From Tannerella sp. (lineage in GTDB: Bacteria > Bacteroidota > Bacteroidia > Bacteroidales > Tannerellaceae): a stretch of 8,254 nt of DNA. The stretch lies in NCBI GenBank assembly GCA_031282485.1, contig JAITDQ010000316.1, forward strand, positions 1-8,254, read 5' to 3'. The notes under the pieces were generated by a model. It saw nothing but the letters and a program-made list of their open reading frames with translations. It had not been told where the DNA came from and did no database searches. Position numbers and translations under genes: made by a program. This document shows, in pieces, positions 1 to 6,781 of this stretch; position 1 is the stretch's first letter; every line of letters begins with the position of its first letter.

Positions 1-1116
1 TATTCCGAAGCGCTTACCACCATTGACGACTGCTGGGGCGGACAAATACGCTATGGCGGAACCACATTCTTTGAAGTTTTCAGACCTTCGTGGAACGATA
101 TTTCAAAACCCAACGACGCACCGGTCAACAATCAATGCGGTTATACCAGTCTCACACATCCATGGAGCGCCGGCGTAACGAAATGGCTGAGCGAAGAAAT
201 TGCCGGCGTCAAACCTCTCGCTCCCGGATTCAAGTCGTTTATTTTCAAACCACACCTCTCCGACCGGGTTCGTTGGGTAAAAGGCAGTACGCCCACGCTG
301 AACGGAACGATTTCATTCGCGTTCAACGCCGAAACCGGAAAAGGCGAATGTGTTGTACCTCCCGGAACATCTGCAACGCTTGCTATTCCCAAGACAGGCA
401 GGAAGATAACAAAGGTCAATTTCGCAGGTAAAAATTTGCAGAAACTCAACGAAGACGAGGATTTTATTTATTATTCCGGTTTAACCGAAGGTTCTTACTC
501 GTTCGATGTCGGTTATAAAGGCCATTGGCGTGTTCCCGTGCAGGAACCGTTCACGTATGAATTAAGTCGGCAAGTAGCGGAAGATGTGTTAACTAAAGGC
601 AACTGGACGGGTCGATATGGTACTAAAGGGTATCTCCTGTGCAATTACGACAGTCTGGAACAACACCGGACGCATTTGCCGGATTTCGTTGAATCGGTTC
701 AGTTTGCCAAAAATGCTAATGTCGTCTGGTTGAATCCGGAATGTGCATCTTTGACTGATGAAGCAAAAGATGTCCGAGCGCTCGTATCCGGTTCCGGAGA
801 AGAACGGCGCGGTCTTGGCGCTGTGAGTACTAATGACCCGATAGCCTGTCTCCAGACGATGACCGTCGATATCCGGTGCAAAAAAGTACAGCCATATCAG
901 TTATCGCTCTATTTCGTAGATTGGGAGAAAGACGGACGACGCTCAGCCATAGAGGTTTTTGATCTGGAAAACAAAAAACTCCTGATGCCCGTTTACATGG
1001 TTCGGGAATATGAAAACGGCAAATATGTTACGTTCAAGTTCGACCGTCCGGTTCGCATCCGGATTGACCAAGTGAGAGGCAAGAATGCGGTATTGAGTGG
1101 AATCTTTTTTGACTAA
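1..1116 (+). CDS. Alpha-L-rhamnosidase-like glycoside hydrolase (GH78 type), C-terminal part, 5' end outside window
   Basis: Frame 1 is open from the first base to the TAA stop and gives 371 residues with no start in the window, so the gene is cut by the window edge. Residues 1-86 look like the end of an (alpha/alpha)6 barrel of GH78 rhamnosidases. They contain GGTTFFEVF (19-27), whose Glu25 sits where the family's proposed catalytic base lies, and SLTHPWSAGVTKWLSE (50-65) with a conserved His-Pro-Trp, followed by a PLAPGF...KPHL stretch. Residues of about 87-175 fit the small beta-sandwich that closes GH78 enzymes. Residues of about 175-371 form an extra domain with GNWTGRYGTKGY (200-211), LYFVDWEKDGRRSAIEVFD (303-321) and a terminal GKNAVLSGIFFD. 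I recognise this pattern from C-termini of Bacteroidetes glycosidases and infer a carbohydrate-binding or packing role. The expected function is release of L-rhamnose from plant or bacterial glycans, probably in the periplasm or at the surface. The N-terminus, signal peptide and acid catalyst cannot be seen. The family call is fairly sure; the substrate is inferred. Confidence 0.8.
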   Translation, partial: YSEALTTIDDCWGGQIRYGGTTFFEVFRPSWNDISKPNDAPVNNQCGYTSLTHPWSAGVTKWLSEEIAGVKPLAPGFKSFIFKPHLSDRVRWVKGSTPTLNGTISFAFNAETGKGECVVPPGTSATLAIPKTGRKITKVNFAGKNLQKLNEDEDFIYYSGLTEGSYSFDVGYKGHWRVPVQEPFTYELSRQVAEDVLTKGNWTGRYGTKGYLLCNYDSLEQHRTHLPDFVESVQFAKNANVVWLNPECASLTDEAKDVRALVSGSGEERRGLGAVSTNDPIACLQTMTVDIRCKKVQPYQLSLYFVDWEKDGRRSAIEVFDLENKKLLMPVYMVREYENGKYVTFKFDRPVRIRIDQVRGKNAVLSGIFFD

Positions 1117-1445
1117 TTTTATGCTCGGAGCCGGTAACGAAACAGGAACACACGCTTTCTTCCGGCATGTATGAGTATGTCAACGACCTGATTGCAATGG
1201 GAACGCAAACGGGCAAAGATTTCTATAAGGTTATGGTGACGGCAAACGGTATGGTGCACGACTTCTACGAACGAATCAAGACGGCGACAAAATCGTCCAT
1301 CGTTTACCGTACGTTTATCACCGGCATTTCGCCCGTCGTACCGGATAAAAGACCGTCCGAATCTGAAAGGCGCATTGCTTATCTTCGTACCAGTGCGATT
1401 TCACCGGGGGCAAATGAAGAATCATATCCCCAGGGCTTCCCTTAA
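1113..1445 (+). pseudogene. Relic of an AAA-ATPase-like / PD-(D/E)XK family gene (PF09820 type)
   Basis: The stretch between the rhamnosidase stop and trpA contains an open frame that starts right after a TGA at 1110-1112, with its first ATG at 1167. The residues MYEYVNDLIAMGTQTGKDFY, then GMVHDFYERIKTATKSS and VYRTFITGISPV, read like the centre of the AAA-ATPase-like proteins common in Bacteroidetes. In those proteins an (I/V)DEYDN Walker B segment leads to an NG(M/F)..(D/K)FYE helix and an FITG(V/I)SP strand. Family members are usually over 500 residues. Only about 60 residues are recognisable here: the P-loop part and the C-terminal nuclease part are missing, and the Walker B acidic pair is altered (MYEYVND). 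After about position 1340 the similarity in this frame stops. The overlapping frame from 1342 reads RIKDRPNLKGALLIFV, possibly another degraded piece. The frame ends at 1445, inside the antisense of the last trpA codons. I infer a decayed fragment, not a functional gene. The family assignment is from memory of the motif pattern and was not searched. Confidence 0.55.
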
Positions 1446-2198
1446 TTTCTTCACCGCTGTCTCCGGCGAACGGTGTTCGCCGAGGAGCGTGACGAATTTA
1501 CTTCCTATAATTGCTCCCGAAGCATGATCGCAGGCTGCACGGAATGTCTCCCTGTTACTTATCCCGAACCCGACCATGCGGGGGTTCCGCAACGACATCG
1601 CGTTTATGCGGCGGAAATAGGCTTGCTTTTGTTCATCAAACGACTGCTGCGCTCCCGTAGTTGAGGCCGACGATACCATATAAATAAAACCGTCGGTATG
1701 TTCATCTATAAAACGGATCCGTTCGTCGGATGTTTCGGGCGTTATCAGCATAATGACCTTGAGGTCGTATTTTTCCGCCACCGGTTTGAAGTCATTCAGG
1801 TAGTCGTCGAACGGCAAATCGGGTATGATACAGCCGTCTATGCCACAGTCCCTGCATGACTTGCAGAAACTTTCAAAACCGTATTGCATCACCGGATTCA
1901 GGTAGCCCATAAGTAACAGCGGTATTTGCACGCCGTCGCGTATGCCTTCCAGCCGGGCAAACAGTTTACGTAACGACATCCCGTTTCTTAACGCCTGCGT
2001 GGAAGCGTCCTGTATGACCGGCCCGTCGGCCATCGGGTCGCTGAACGGGATGCCGATTTCTATCATATCCACGCCGTTTTTCTCCAATACCCGTATCACA
2101 TCTGCGGTATTGTCAACTTCCGGATATCCGGCGCAAAAATATACCGAAAGAATATCTTTTTTCTTTCTGTCAAACAATGTTTTTATCCTGTTTTCCAT
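1422..2198 (-). CDS. trpA: Tryptophan synthase alpha chain
   Basis: TrpA cleaves indole-3-glycerol phosphate to indole and glyceraldehyde 3-phosphate; indole is channelled to TrpB in the cytoplasmic alpha2-beta2 complex. The 258-residue product is close to the usual 260-270. It has the (beta/alpha)8 barrel signatures: VDMIEIGIPFSDPMADGPVIQ with catalytic Glu47 and Asp58, PLLLMGYLNPV (93-103), GIDGCIIPDLPFDD (119-132), and the phosphate-binding segments GFGIS (210-214) and AIIGSKFV (229-236). Loop 6 reads SSASTTGAQ where many TrpA proteins have a GVTG-type motif; this looks like a lineage variant because the TTGA core is kept. It is the last gene of the operon, 36 nt after trpF, with an ATG start behind an AT-rich stretch. 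It faces the rhamnosidase gene tail to tail, and no clear intrinsic terminator follows its TGA stop. Confidence 0.97.
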   Translation of the reverse strand: MENRIKTLFDRKKKDILSVYFCAGYPEVDNTADVIRVLEKNGVDMIEIGIPFSDPMADGPVIQDASTQALRNGMSLRKLFARLEGIRDGVQIPLLLMGYLNPVMQYGFESFCKSCRDCGIDGCIIPDLPFDDYLNDFKPVAEKYDLKVIMLITPETSDERIRFIDEHTDGFIYMVSSASTTGAQQSFDEQKQAYFRRINAMSLRNPRMVGFGISNRETFRAACDHASGAIIGSKFVTLLGEHRSPETAVKKLREALGI

Positions 2199-2234
2199 AT
2201 AATGTAAATTTATATTTTTAAATTTAAAACCGTA

Positions 2235-2861
2235 CTATATCGTCCCGTTCGCGGGGAGACGGCGTATTTCACTGATAAAATCCTTCAGTTTCACGATGTC
2301 TTTTACGGCGGGCGATATTTCAAAGCCACTGTTAAGGTCGATGCCCGAAAACATCGGATGATTCAGCAAACGTATATCATCCGCACAGTCCGGGGTCAGT
2401 CCGCCGCCGAGCAGGAAGGGCGTGTCGCCCTTGTATCCGTCGAGGATAGACCAGTCAAAACGTTTGCCGGAACCGCCATAGCTCGCACATTTCGTATCGA
2501 ACAGAAAATAATCGACGCAACAACTGTAACTTTCCGTCAACTTAAAATCCGCTTTATCGGCTACCGGAAATGCTTTGATAACGGAATAACCCTGTCTGCG
2601 CAATGTTTCGCATGTTTCGGGCGATTCGCTTCCGTGCAGTTGGATGTAATCCAGCCGGTAACGCCGGGCGCAGTCGTTTAACTTTTCCGGCGTTTCGTTT
2701 ACAAAAACGCCGGCTTTTTTCTTTCCGACAGCCGGTATGGCATTTCCCGATACATACCGTGGAGACCCCGGATAGAAGATGAATCCCATAATATCAATAT
2801 CAAGAGCTTCAAGGTCGCGTATATTTTCCGGGGCGCGCATCCCGCATACTTTTATTATCAT
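2235..2861 (-). CDS. trpF: Phosphoribosylanthranilate isomerase
   Basis: TrpF carries out the Amadori rearrangement of N-(5'-phosphoribosyl)anthranilate to CdRP, the third step of tryptophan synthesis. The 208-residue protein is a typical monofunctional TrpF of (beta/alpha)8 type. The general base is Cys6 in IKVCGM (3-8), and the general acid is Asp122 in FLFDTK (119-124). Phosphate is held by GGSGKRFDW (129-137), LLGGGLTP (150-157) and IDLNSGFE (174-181). The ATG start overlaps the TGA stop of trpC by 4 nt (ATGA, 2858-2861), so translation is probably coupled to trpC. TrpC, which uses the TrpF product, is encoded directly upstream as a separate protein, not as the TrpC-TrpF fusion found in enteric bacteria. 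Confidence 0.96.
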   Translation of the reverse strand: MIIKVCGMRAPENIRDLEALDIDIMGFIFYPGSPRYVSGNAIPAVGKKKAGVFVNETPEKLNDCARRYRLDYIQLHGSESPETCETLRRQGYSVIKAFPVADKADFKLTESYSCCVDYFLFDTKCASYGGSGKRFDWSILDGYKGDTPFLLGGGLTPDCADDIRLLNHPMFSGIDLNSGFEISPAVKDIVKLKDFISEIRRLPANGTI

Positions 2862-3676
2862 TTCTCATCTGTTTCAATTTTTCCGATAAACGCAGCCAGC
2901 GTTTCGCCGGGGTCTTTTGTTTTCATAAAGGTCTCGCCGATAAGGAAACCGCGAAAACCGGCGTCGCGAAGCTGTTTGATAACGTTTACATCCGATATTC
3001 CGCTCTCGGAAACGGGTAAGGGCGCGTTGCTCCCTGTTCCCGCTTCGGCCTTCATCCGTTCTATCATACGAAATGAATTGTCAATATCCGTATTAAACGT
3101 ACCCAGGTTACGGTTATTTACGCCGAGCATATCAACATATTCGTTAAGATGTTGCAATTCTTCCTCTTTATGCACTTCAAGCAATACTTCCATGTCTAAC
3201 TGGCGGGCTATGGCTGCAAAGGTCTTACATTCCTTCCATGTCAGCGACGCGGCGATAAGTAATACCGCATCGGCGCCCAGCATGCGTGCCTGATACAGCT
3301 GGTATTCGTCGATTATAAAATCCTTACGCAGAAGAGGCAGTTTGACGAGGGAACGGGCGCGCCGCAAATCCCCGAAAGAACCGCCGAAAAAATCGCTGTC
3401 GGTCAGTATGGAACATGCCGACGCTCCGCCTTTTTCGTAAGCGGGAACAACGTCGTCGACCTTAGCCCCGGGATGCAGCCACCCTTTCGACGGAGAACGC
3501 CGCTTGAACTCCGCAATAATACCCGACTGCGACGCCTCAAGCGACCGCCTCATCGAACAGGTCGGAGAACTAAGCTGCTGCGCTCCCGAACCAAGCAAAA
3601 AATCCAACGGTACTGCCTTTTTCTGCCGCGCAACCTCCTGCCGTTTATTCGCTACTATTGTTTCTAAAATATCCAC
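2858..3676 (-). CDS. trpC: Indole-3-glycerol phosphate synthase (GTG start)
   Basis: TrpC closes the indole ring of CdRP with loss of CO2 and water to give indole-3-glycerol phosphate. The 272 residues match the usual length. Visible motifs are IIAEFKRRSPSKG (53-65) with the conserved Glu56 and Lys58, LLRKDFI (115-121) with catalytic Lys118, LLEVH (165-169) with Glu167, GVNNRNL (185-191), PVSESGI (221-227) and FLIGETFM (244-251). The start must be GTG at 3674-3676: reading upstream in frame gives AAA AAA TTA CCA and then a TAA stop, with no ATG or TTG between. That upstream stretch is a 7-nt repeat array plus seven A residues, so no Shine-Dalgarno sequence is present. The 3' end overlaps trpF by 4 nt. 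Identity is sure and the start is forced by the stop. Confidence 0.96.
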   Translation of the reverse strand: MDILETIVANKRQEVARQKKAVPLDFLLGSGAQQLSSPTCSMRRSLEASQSGIIAEFKRRSPSKGWLHPGAKVDDVVPAYEKGGASACSILTDSDFFGGSFGDLRRARSLVKLPLLRKDFIIDEYQLYQARMLGADAVLLIAASLTWKECKTFAAIARQLDMEVLLEVHKEEELQHLNEYVDMLGVNNRNLGTFNTDIDNSFRMIERMKAEAGTGSNAPLPVSESGISDVNVIKQLRDAGFRGFLIGETFMKTKDPGETLAAFIGKIETDEK

Positions 3677-3683
3677 TTTTTTT

Positions 3684-3725
3684 AATGGTTAATGGTTAGT
3701 GGTTAATGGTTAATCACTGTTCACT
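3684..3725. repeat. Heptad repeat array between trpD and trpC (inverted partner of 4744-4806)
   Basis: Read on the minus strand, this is six consecutive 7-nt units: AGTGAAC, AGTGATT, AACCATT, AACCACT, AACCATT, AACCATT. Seven A residues and the trpC GTG start follow. The array covers the last codons of trpD (Val-Asn-Ser-Asp-stop), so part of the coding end is made of repeat. The same units in the same order occur in opposite orientation at 4758-4799 on the other side of trpD, with 39 of 42 positions identical and 27 in a row (3686-3712 against 4771-4797). Short heptad repeats of this kind are known in several bacterial lineages, but I cannot assign this one to a named family. Their role is unknown. 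Confidence 0.9.
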
Positions 3726-4708
3726 GCTATGAATTTTTTGAGCGTTGACAGGGCTTTGCCGCTTTGCAAAGATTCGCGCGCTTCGGATATGCAATCCTCG
3801 ATGCTCTTTTCCGGGCATATAACCTGAATGGCAAAAGCGGAATTTGCTATTACACAATCACGCTGCGCTTCGGTTGCCGTATTGTTCAGTACGCGGTCGA
3901 AGATTGCGGAGGCGGCTTCCGGCGTATCGCCGCCGTACAAATCCTCATCCCGGCAGCGTTTCATGCCGATCATTTCGGGAGTATAAACTTTTTCCTTTTC
4001 CGGCATAGCTACTTTAAATTCCGAAGTGAGAGATATTTCGTCATAGCCGTCGATGCTGTGTACGACGCCGAAGCGTGTGCCGCTCGACTGGTATGTGTAA
4101 CTGTAAAGACGGAACAGCGGCAGGTTATACACGCCAAGCAATTGATATGCCGGCATTACGGGATTGGCGAGAGGGCCTAAAAGATTAAAAAATGTACGTA
4201 TGCCGAGATTTTTCCGTATCGACGCAACGGCTTTCATCGCCGGGTTAAAAAACGGGGCGTGAAGATATGCCAGACGGCAGGTATCGAGCGATTCCCGCAG
4301 TTTGTCGGCATCTTTTGTGAACTTAACGCCATGCTGTTCAATCACATTACTTGCACCGCTCACCGATGTAGCCCCATAATTGCCGTGTTTCACCACATGA
4401 TACCCGGCGCCCGCAAGCACGAAACACGCTGCGGTACTGATATTAAACGTGTTCTTCCCGTCGCCGCCCGTTCCCACGATGTCAATCGGCTTATAGTCCG
4501 ACAAATCGACCGGTACGCGCATCGACAGGAGCGCATCGCGGAATCCCGACAGTTCTTCGACCGAGATGCTGCGCATCAGGAATACGGTTATCAATGCCGA
4601 TACCTGTTCGCTGTTATATTTTCCTTCGGCAATATCTACCAACGCTTTCTGTGCCTCTTCACGTCTGAGATATTGATGATCAAAGAGGCGATATAATAAA
4701 TCTTTCAT
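3710..4708 (-). CDS. trpD: Anthranilate phosphoribosyltransferase
   Basis: TrpD moves the phosphoribosyl group from PRPP to anthranilate, the second step of the pathway. It is a stand-alone 332-residue protein, the usual size, and is not fused to the TrpG glutaminase. Motifs in order are the N-terminal helical part, DIVGTGGDGKNTFNIST (76-92, the PRPP pyrophosphate loop), VKHGNYGATSVSGASNVIE (106-124), RTFFNLLGPLANP (171-183) and GYDEIS (221-226), whose Asp-Glu pair binds Mg2+ in the family. The ATG start at 4706-4708 lies behind an A-rich tract. Unlike the rest of the operon it has a long upstream gap (89 nt after trpG), filled largely by heptad repeats, and a related inverted array covers its last four codons and stop. 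The C-terminal Val-Asn-Ser-Asp is therefore repeat-derived and probably not under functional constraint. Confidence 0.97.
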   Translation of the reverse strand: MKDLLYRLFDHQYLRREEAQKALVDIAEGKYNSEQVSALITVFLMRSISVEELSGFRDALLSMRVPVDLSDYKPIDIVGTGGDGKNTFNISTAACFVLAGAGYHVVKHGNYGATSVSGASNVIEQHGVKFTKDADKLRESLDTCRLAYLHAPFFNPAMKAVASIRKNLGIRTFFNLLGPLANPVMPAYQLLGVYNLPLFRLYSYTYQSSGTRFGVVHSIDGYDEISLTSEFKVAMPEKEKVYTPEMIGMKRCRDEDLYGGDTPEAASAIFDRVLNNTATEAQRDCVIANSAFAIQVICPEKSIEDCISEARESLQSGKALSTLKKFIAVNSD

Positions 4709-4743
4709 TTCTTTTTATTTTTAAAATTCAACATTCTTTTAAC

Positions 4744-4806
4744 AGTGAATAACGAATAGTGAATAGTGAATAACCATTAACCACTAACCATTAACCACTA
4801 ATTACT
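4744..4806. repeat. Heptad repeat array between trpG and trpD (nine 7-nt units)
   Basis: Nine 7-nt units run without interruption on the plus strand: AGTGAAT, AACGAAT, AGTGAAT, AGTGAAT, AACCATT, AACCACT, AACCATT, AACCACT, AATTACT. Units fall in two types, AGTGAAT-like and AACCAYT-like, in the same order as in the inverted array at 3684-3725. The TAG stop of trpG (4798-4800) and its last two codons lie in the final units, so the array replaces the end of that gene. In the mRNA this copy lies 5' of trpD and is complementary to the 3' copy, allowing a long imperfect duplex around trpD. Confidence 0.92.
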
Positions 4807-5364
4807 AATCCAGTTTTCCATAATTTTTTTCCCTTGCGGGGTAAGTATTGATTCGGGATGAAACTGTATGCCGCGCACGTCGTACCGGCGATGCCGGAGC
4901 GCCATGATCCGTCCTGCTCCGGCGTCGACGGCCGTGACTTCCAGACATTCCGGGAAACCGTCTTCCGAAACGACCCACGAATGATAGCGTCCGGCGCGAA
5001 ACCACGGTTCCATGCCGTCGAACAACGGGTCTTTTGCCACGACTTTTATATCGGAACATACACCGTGATACACTTCCTTCAGGTTCAAAAGTTTTGCACC
5101 GAACACTTCGCCGATTGCCTGCTCCCCGAGGCAAACGCCCAGTATCGACTTGACTGGTGCATACCGTTCTATCAGCGGCAACAGAAGGCCGGCTTCCGAC
5201 GGGATACCGGGACCGGGGGATAATACGATTTTATCGTAAGCCGCCACTTCGTCCAGCGATATTTTATCGTTGCGGTATACATCCGTATCAACACCCAGCT
5301 CAGACAGGATGTGATACAGGTTGTACGTAAAGGAGTCATAATTATCAAATAATAAACATTTCAT
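4798..5364 (-). CDS. trpG: Anthranilate synthase component II (glutamine amidotransferase)
   Basis: TrpG is the glutaminase subunit that passes ammonia to TrpE for making anthranilate from chorismate. The 188 residues form one class I amidotransferase domain of normal length. It shows LLFDNYDSFTYNL (4-16), the oxyanion strand VLSPGPGIPSEAG (47-59), the nucleophile elbow GVCLGEQAIG (76-85) with Cys78, and IQFHPESILT (166-175) with His169 and Glu171 completing the triad. Position 81 is Glu where many TrpG proteins have His (GVCLGHQ); the triad itself is intact, so activity is expected. It starts 15 nt after the trpE stop, which fits a co-translated partner. Its stop and last two codons fall in a heptad repeat array. 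A role in 4-amino-4-deoxychorismate synthesis (shared PabA) is possible, but operon position favours TrpG. Confidence 0.95.
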   Translation of the reverse strand: MKCLLFDNYDSFTYNLYHILSELGVDTDVYRNDKISLDEVAAYDKIVLSPGPGIPSEAGLLLPLIERYAPVKSILGVCLGEQAIGEVFGAKLLNLKEVYHGVCSDIKVVAKDPLFDGMEPWFRAGRYHSWVVSEDGFPECLEVTAVDAGAGRIMALRHRRYDVRGIQFHPESILTPQGKKIMENWISN

Positions 5365-5379
5365 ACGCGATTGCCGTTT

Positions 5380-6780
5380 TTAGTTTTTCAGTTTTTCCGC
5401 TTCTTTTATAGCTTTGTTCAGTGCGCCTAATTTGCTGTCCACTTCTTCAAGTTCACGCTCGTCGTTACTTTTGGCAACAATACCGGCGCCGGCCTGATAA
5501 TATAAAACATTACTGCGACTGACAAAGGTTCTTATGGTTATCGCCTGATTCAAATCCCCGTTCAATCCGATGAAACCGATACATCCGCCGTATGCTCCGC
5601 GGTTATGCTTTTCCAGTCCGGTGATGAGCTGCATGGCACGCACTTTCGGGGCGCCGCTCAGTGTGCCGGCCGGGAACGTGTCGATAAAGGTTTTCACGGA
5701 ATCGCTGCCGCTTGTGATATCCCCGCTCACACGCGACACAAGGTGCATCACATGGCTGTAATACTGTACTTCCTTGTAAAAATCGACTTTCACATTGACG
5801 GCATTACGGCTCAGGTCGTTGCGTGCAAGGTCTACGAGCATTACGTGTTCGGAATTTTCTTTCGGGTCGTTCACTAACGTATCGACACGCTGTCTGTCAA
5901 TTGCCGCATTGCCCGTCCGAAAAGCCGTTCCGGCAATCGGGTCGATGCTTGCATGGCCGTTTTCTATCTTGCAGTGCGTCTCGGGCGATGAACCGAAAAT
6001 CCGGAAACCGCCGAAGTCAAAATAAAACAGGTAGGGCGACGGGTTTATGCTGCGAAGCGAACGGTATACCTTGAAATCATCGCCCCGGTAGGCCTGCTCA
6101 AAACGACGGCTGAGCACGATCTGGAATACATCGCCGCGCAGACAGTGCCGTATGCCTTCGCGCACCATGGCCTTGTATTCATCATCCGTAACGGACGATG
6201 TACGCTCGCCTGTGGTGCGGAAATCGTACGAAGCGAAATTGCGGTTTTCTATCAGCGTCTCAATTTCATTCAGGTGGTCACTTTCGTCCCTGCGGCATAA
6301 TTCGATAAGCGTAAGTTCGTTATTAAAGTGGTCGAATACGAGCAGGTATTTGTACAGGATATAATACATGTCGGGCGCATCCGTGTCCCGGTGATGATAT
6401 TCCATGACGGGGATGTTTTCGAAATAACGTACCGCGTCAAAGGCCGTATACCCGAACAACCCGCAACGATGCCGGTCATCGCCCTCAACGTCGAAGCGGT
6501 CGAGGAAATCATTCAGCGCTGCGGGTACGGTATACGTTTCGTTTAAGGGTCGGACTTCCTTCGTCCCGTCGGGATACGTCGCCGTCACCTCGCCGGAGTT
6601 TATGCCGATGTCGGCCAGCGGACAAATGGCGATGAACGAGAGGCTGTTCTCATTTACATGGAAATCGGAACTTTCCAGGAGTGCGGACTTCGGATATACG
6701 TCGCGAAGTTTCAGGTACACGCTGACCGGCGTATGCAGGTCGCCCAGTAATTTTCTTTGAATGGTCTTAAATCTATACAT
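5380..6780 (-). CDS. trpE: Anthranilate synthase component I
   Basis: TrpE turns chorismate plus ammonia into anthranilate and pyruvate, the committed step. The 466 residues lie within the usual range. The N-terminal part contains ALLESSD (33-39), the region that binds tryptophan for feedback inhibition in known TrpE proteins, so allosteric control is likely kept. The chorismate-binding half shows GDVFQIVLSRRF (216-227), INPSPYLFYFDFG (245-257), GSSPE (263-267), PIAGTAFRTG (281-290), EHVMLVDLARNDLSR (311-325), SHVMHLVS (342-349), TFPAGTLSGAPKVRAM (368-383), GAYGGCIGFIG (395-405), QAITIRT (412-418) and AGAGIVAKSNDERE (430-443). AFRTG and LARND differ from the common RPRG and LGRND forms but look like lineage variants. 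The ATG follows the trpB stop by one base, so the two are probably translationally coupled. PabB is excluded by trpG next door and the LLES motif. Confidence 0.97.
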   Translation of the reverse strand: MYRFKTIQRKLLGDLHTPVSVYLKLRDVYPKSALLESSDFHVNENSLSFIAICPLADIGINSGEVTATYPDGTKEVRPLNETYTVPAALNDFLDRFDVEGDDRHRCGLFGYTAFDAVRYFENIPVMEYHHRDTDAPDMYYILYKYLLVFDHFNNELTLIELCRRDESDHLNEIETLIENRNFASYDFRTTGERTSSVTDDEYKAMVREGIRHCLRGDVFQIVLSRRFEQAYRGDDFKVYRSLRSINPSPYLFYFDFGGFRIFGSSPETHCKIENGHASIDPIAGTAFRTGNAAIDRQRVDTLVNDPKENSEHVMLVDLARNDLSRNAVNVKVDFYKEVQYYSHVMHLVSRVSGDITSGSDSVKTFIDTFPAGTLSGAPKVRAMQLITGLEKHNRGAYGGCIGFIGLNGDLNQAITIRTFVSRSNVLYYQAGAGIVAKSNDERELEEVDSKLGALNKAIKEAEKLKN

Positions 6781-6781
6781 A

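Noticed and set aside
90..431. A 113-codon plus-strand frame at the left edge.
   Set aside because: It overlaps the rhamnosidase frame, is rich in Arg and low-complexity, and matches no family; the continuous frame 1 reading explains this stretch.
1389..1437. Possible terminator around GGGG (about 1406) and CCCC (about 1428) near the end of trpA.
   Set aside because: The stem would be about 4 bp with a loop of more than 15 nt and no T-run on either strand.
2205..2226. A perfect 7-bp all-A/T inverted repeat with an 8-nt spacer in the trpF-trpA gap, possibly a hairpin.
   Set aside because: All pairs are A-U, so the stem would be weak, and such repeats are expected in an AT-rich gap. It lacks features of a terminator or operator.
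5119..5148. Glu instead of His after the nucleophile elbow of TrpG (GVCLGEQ), suggesting a non-functional glutaminase.
   Set aside because: The Cys78-His169-Glu171 triad is intact and the substituted position is not part of it, so this is more likely a lineage variant than loss of function.
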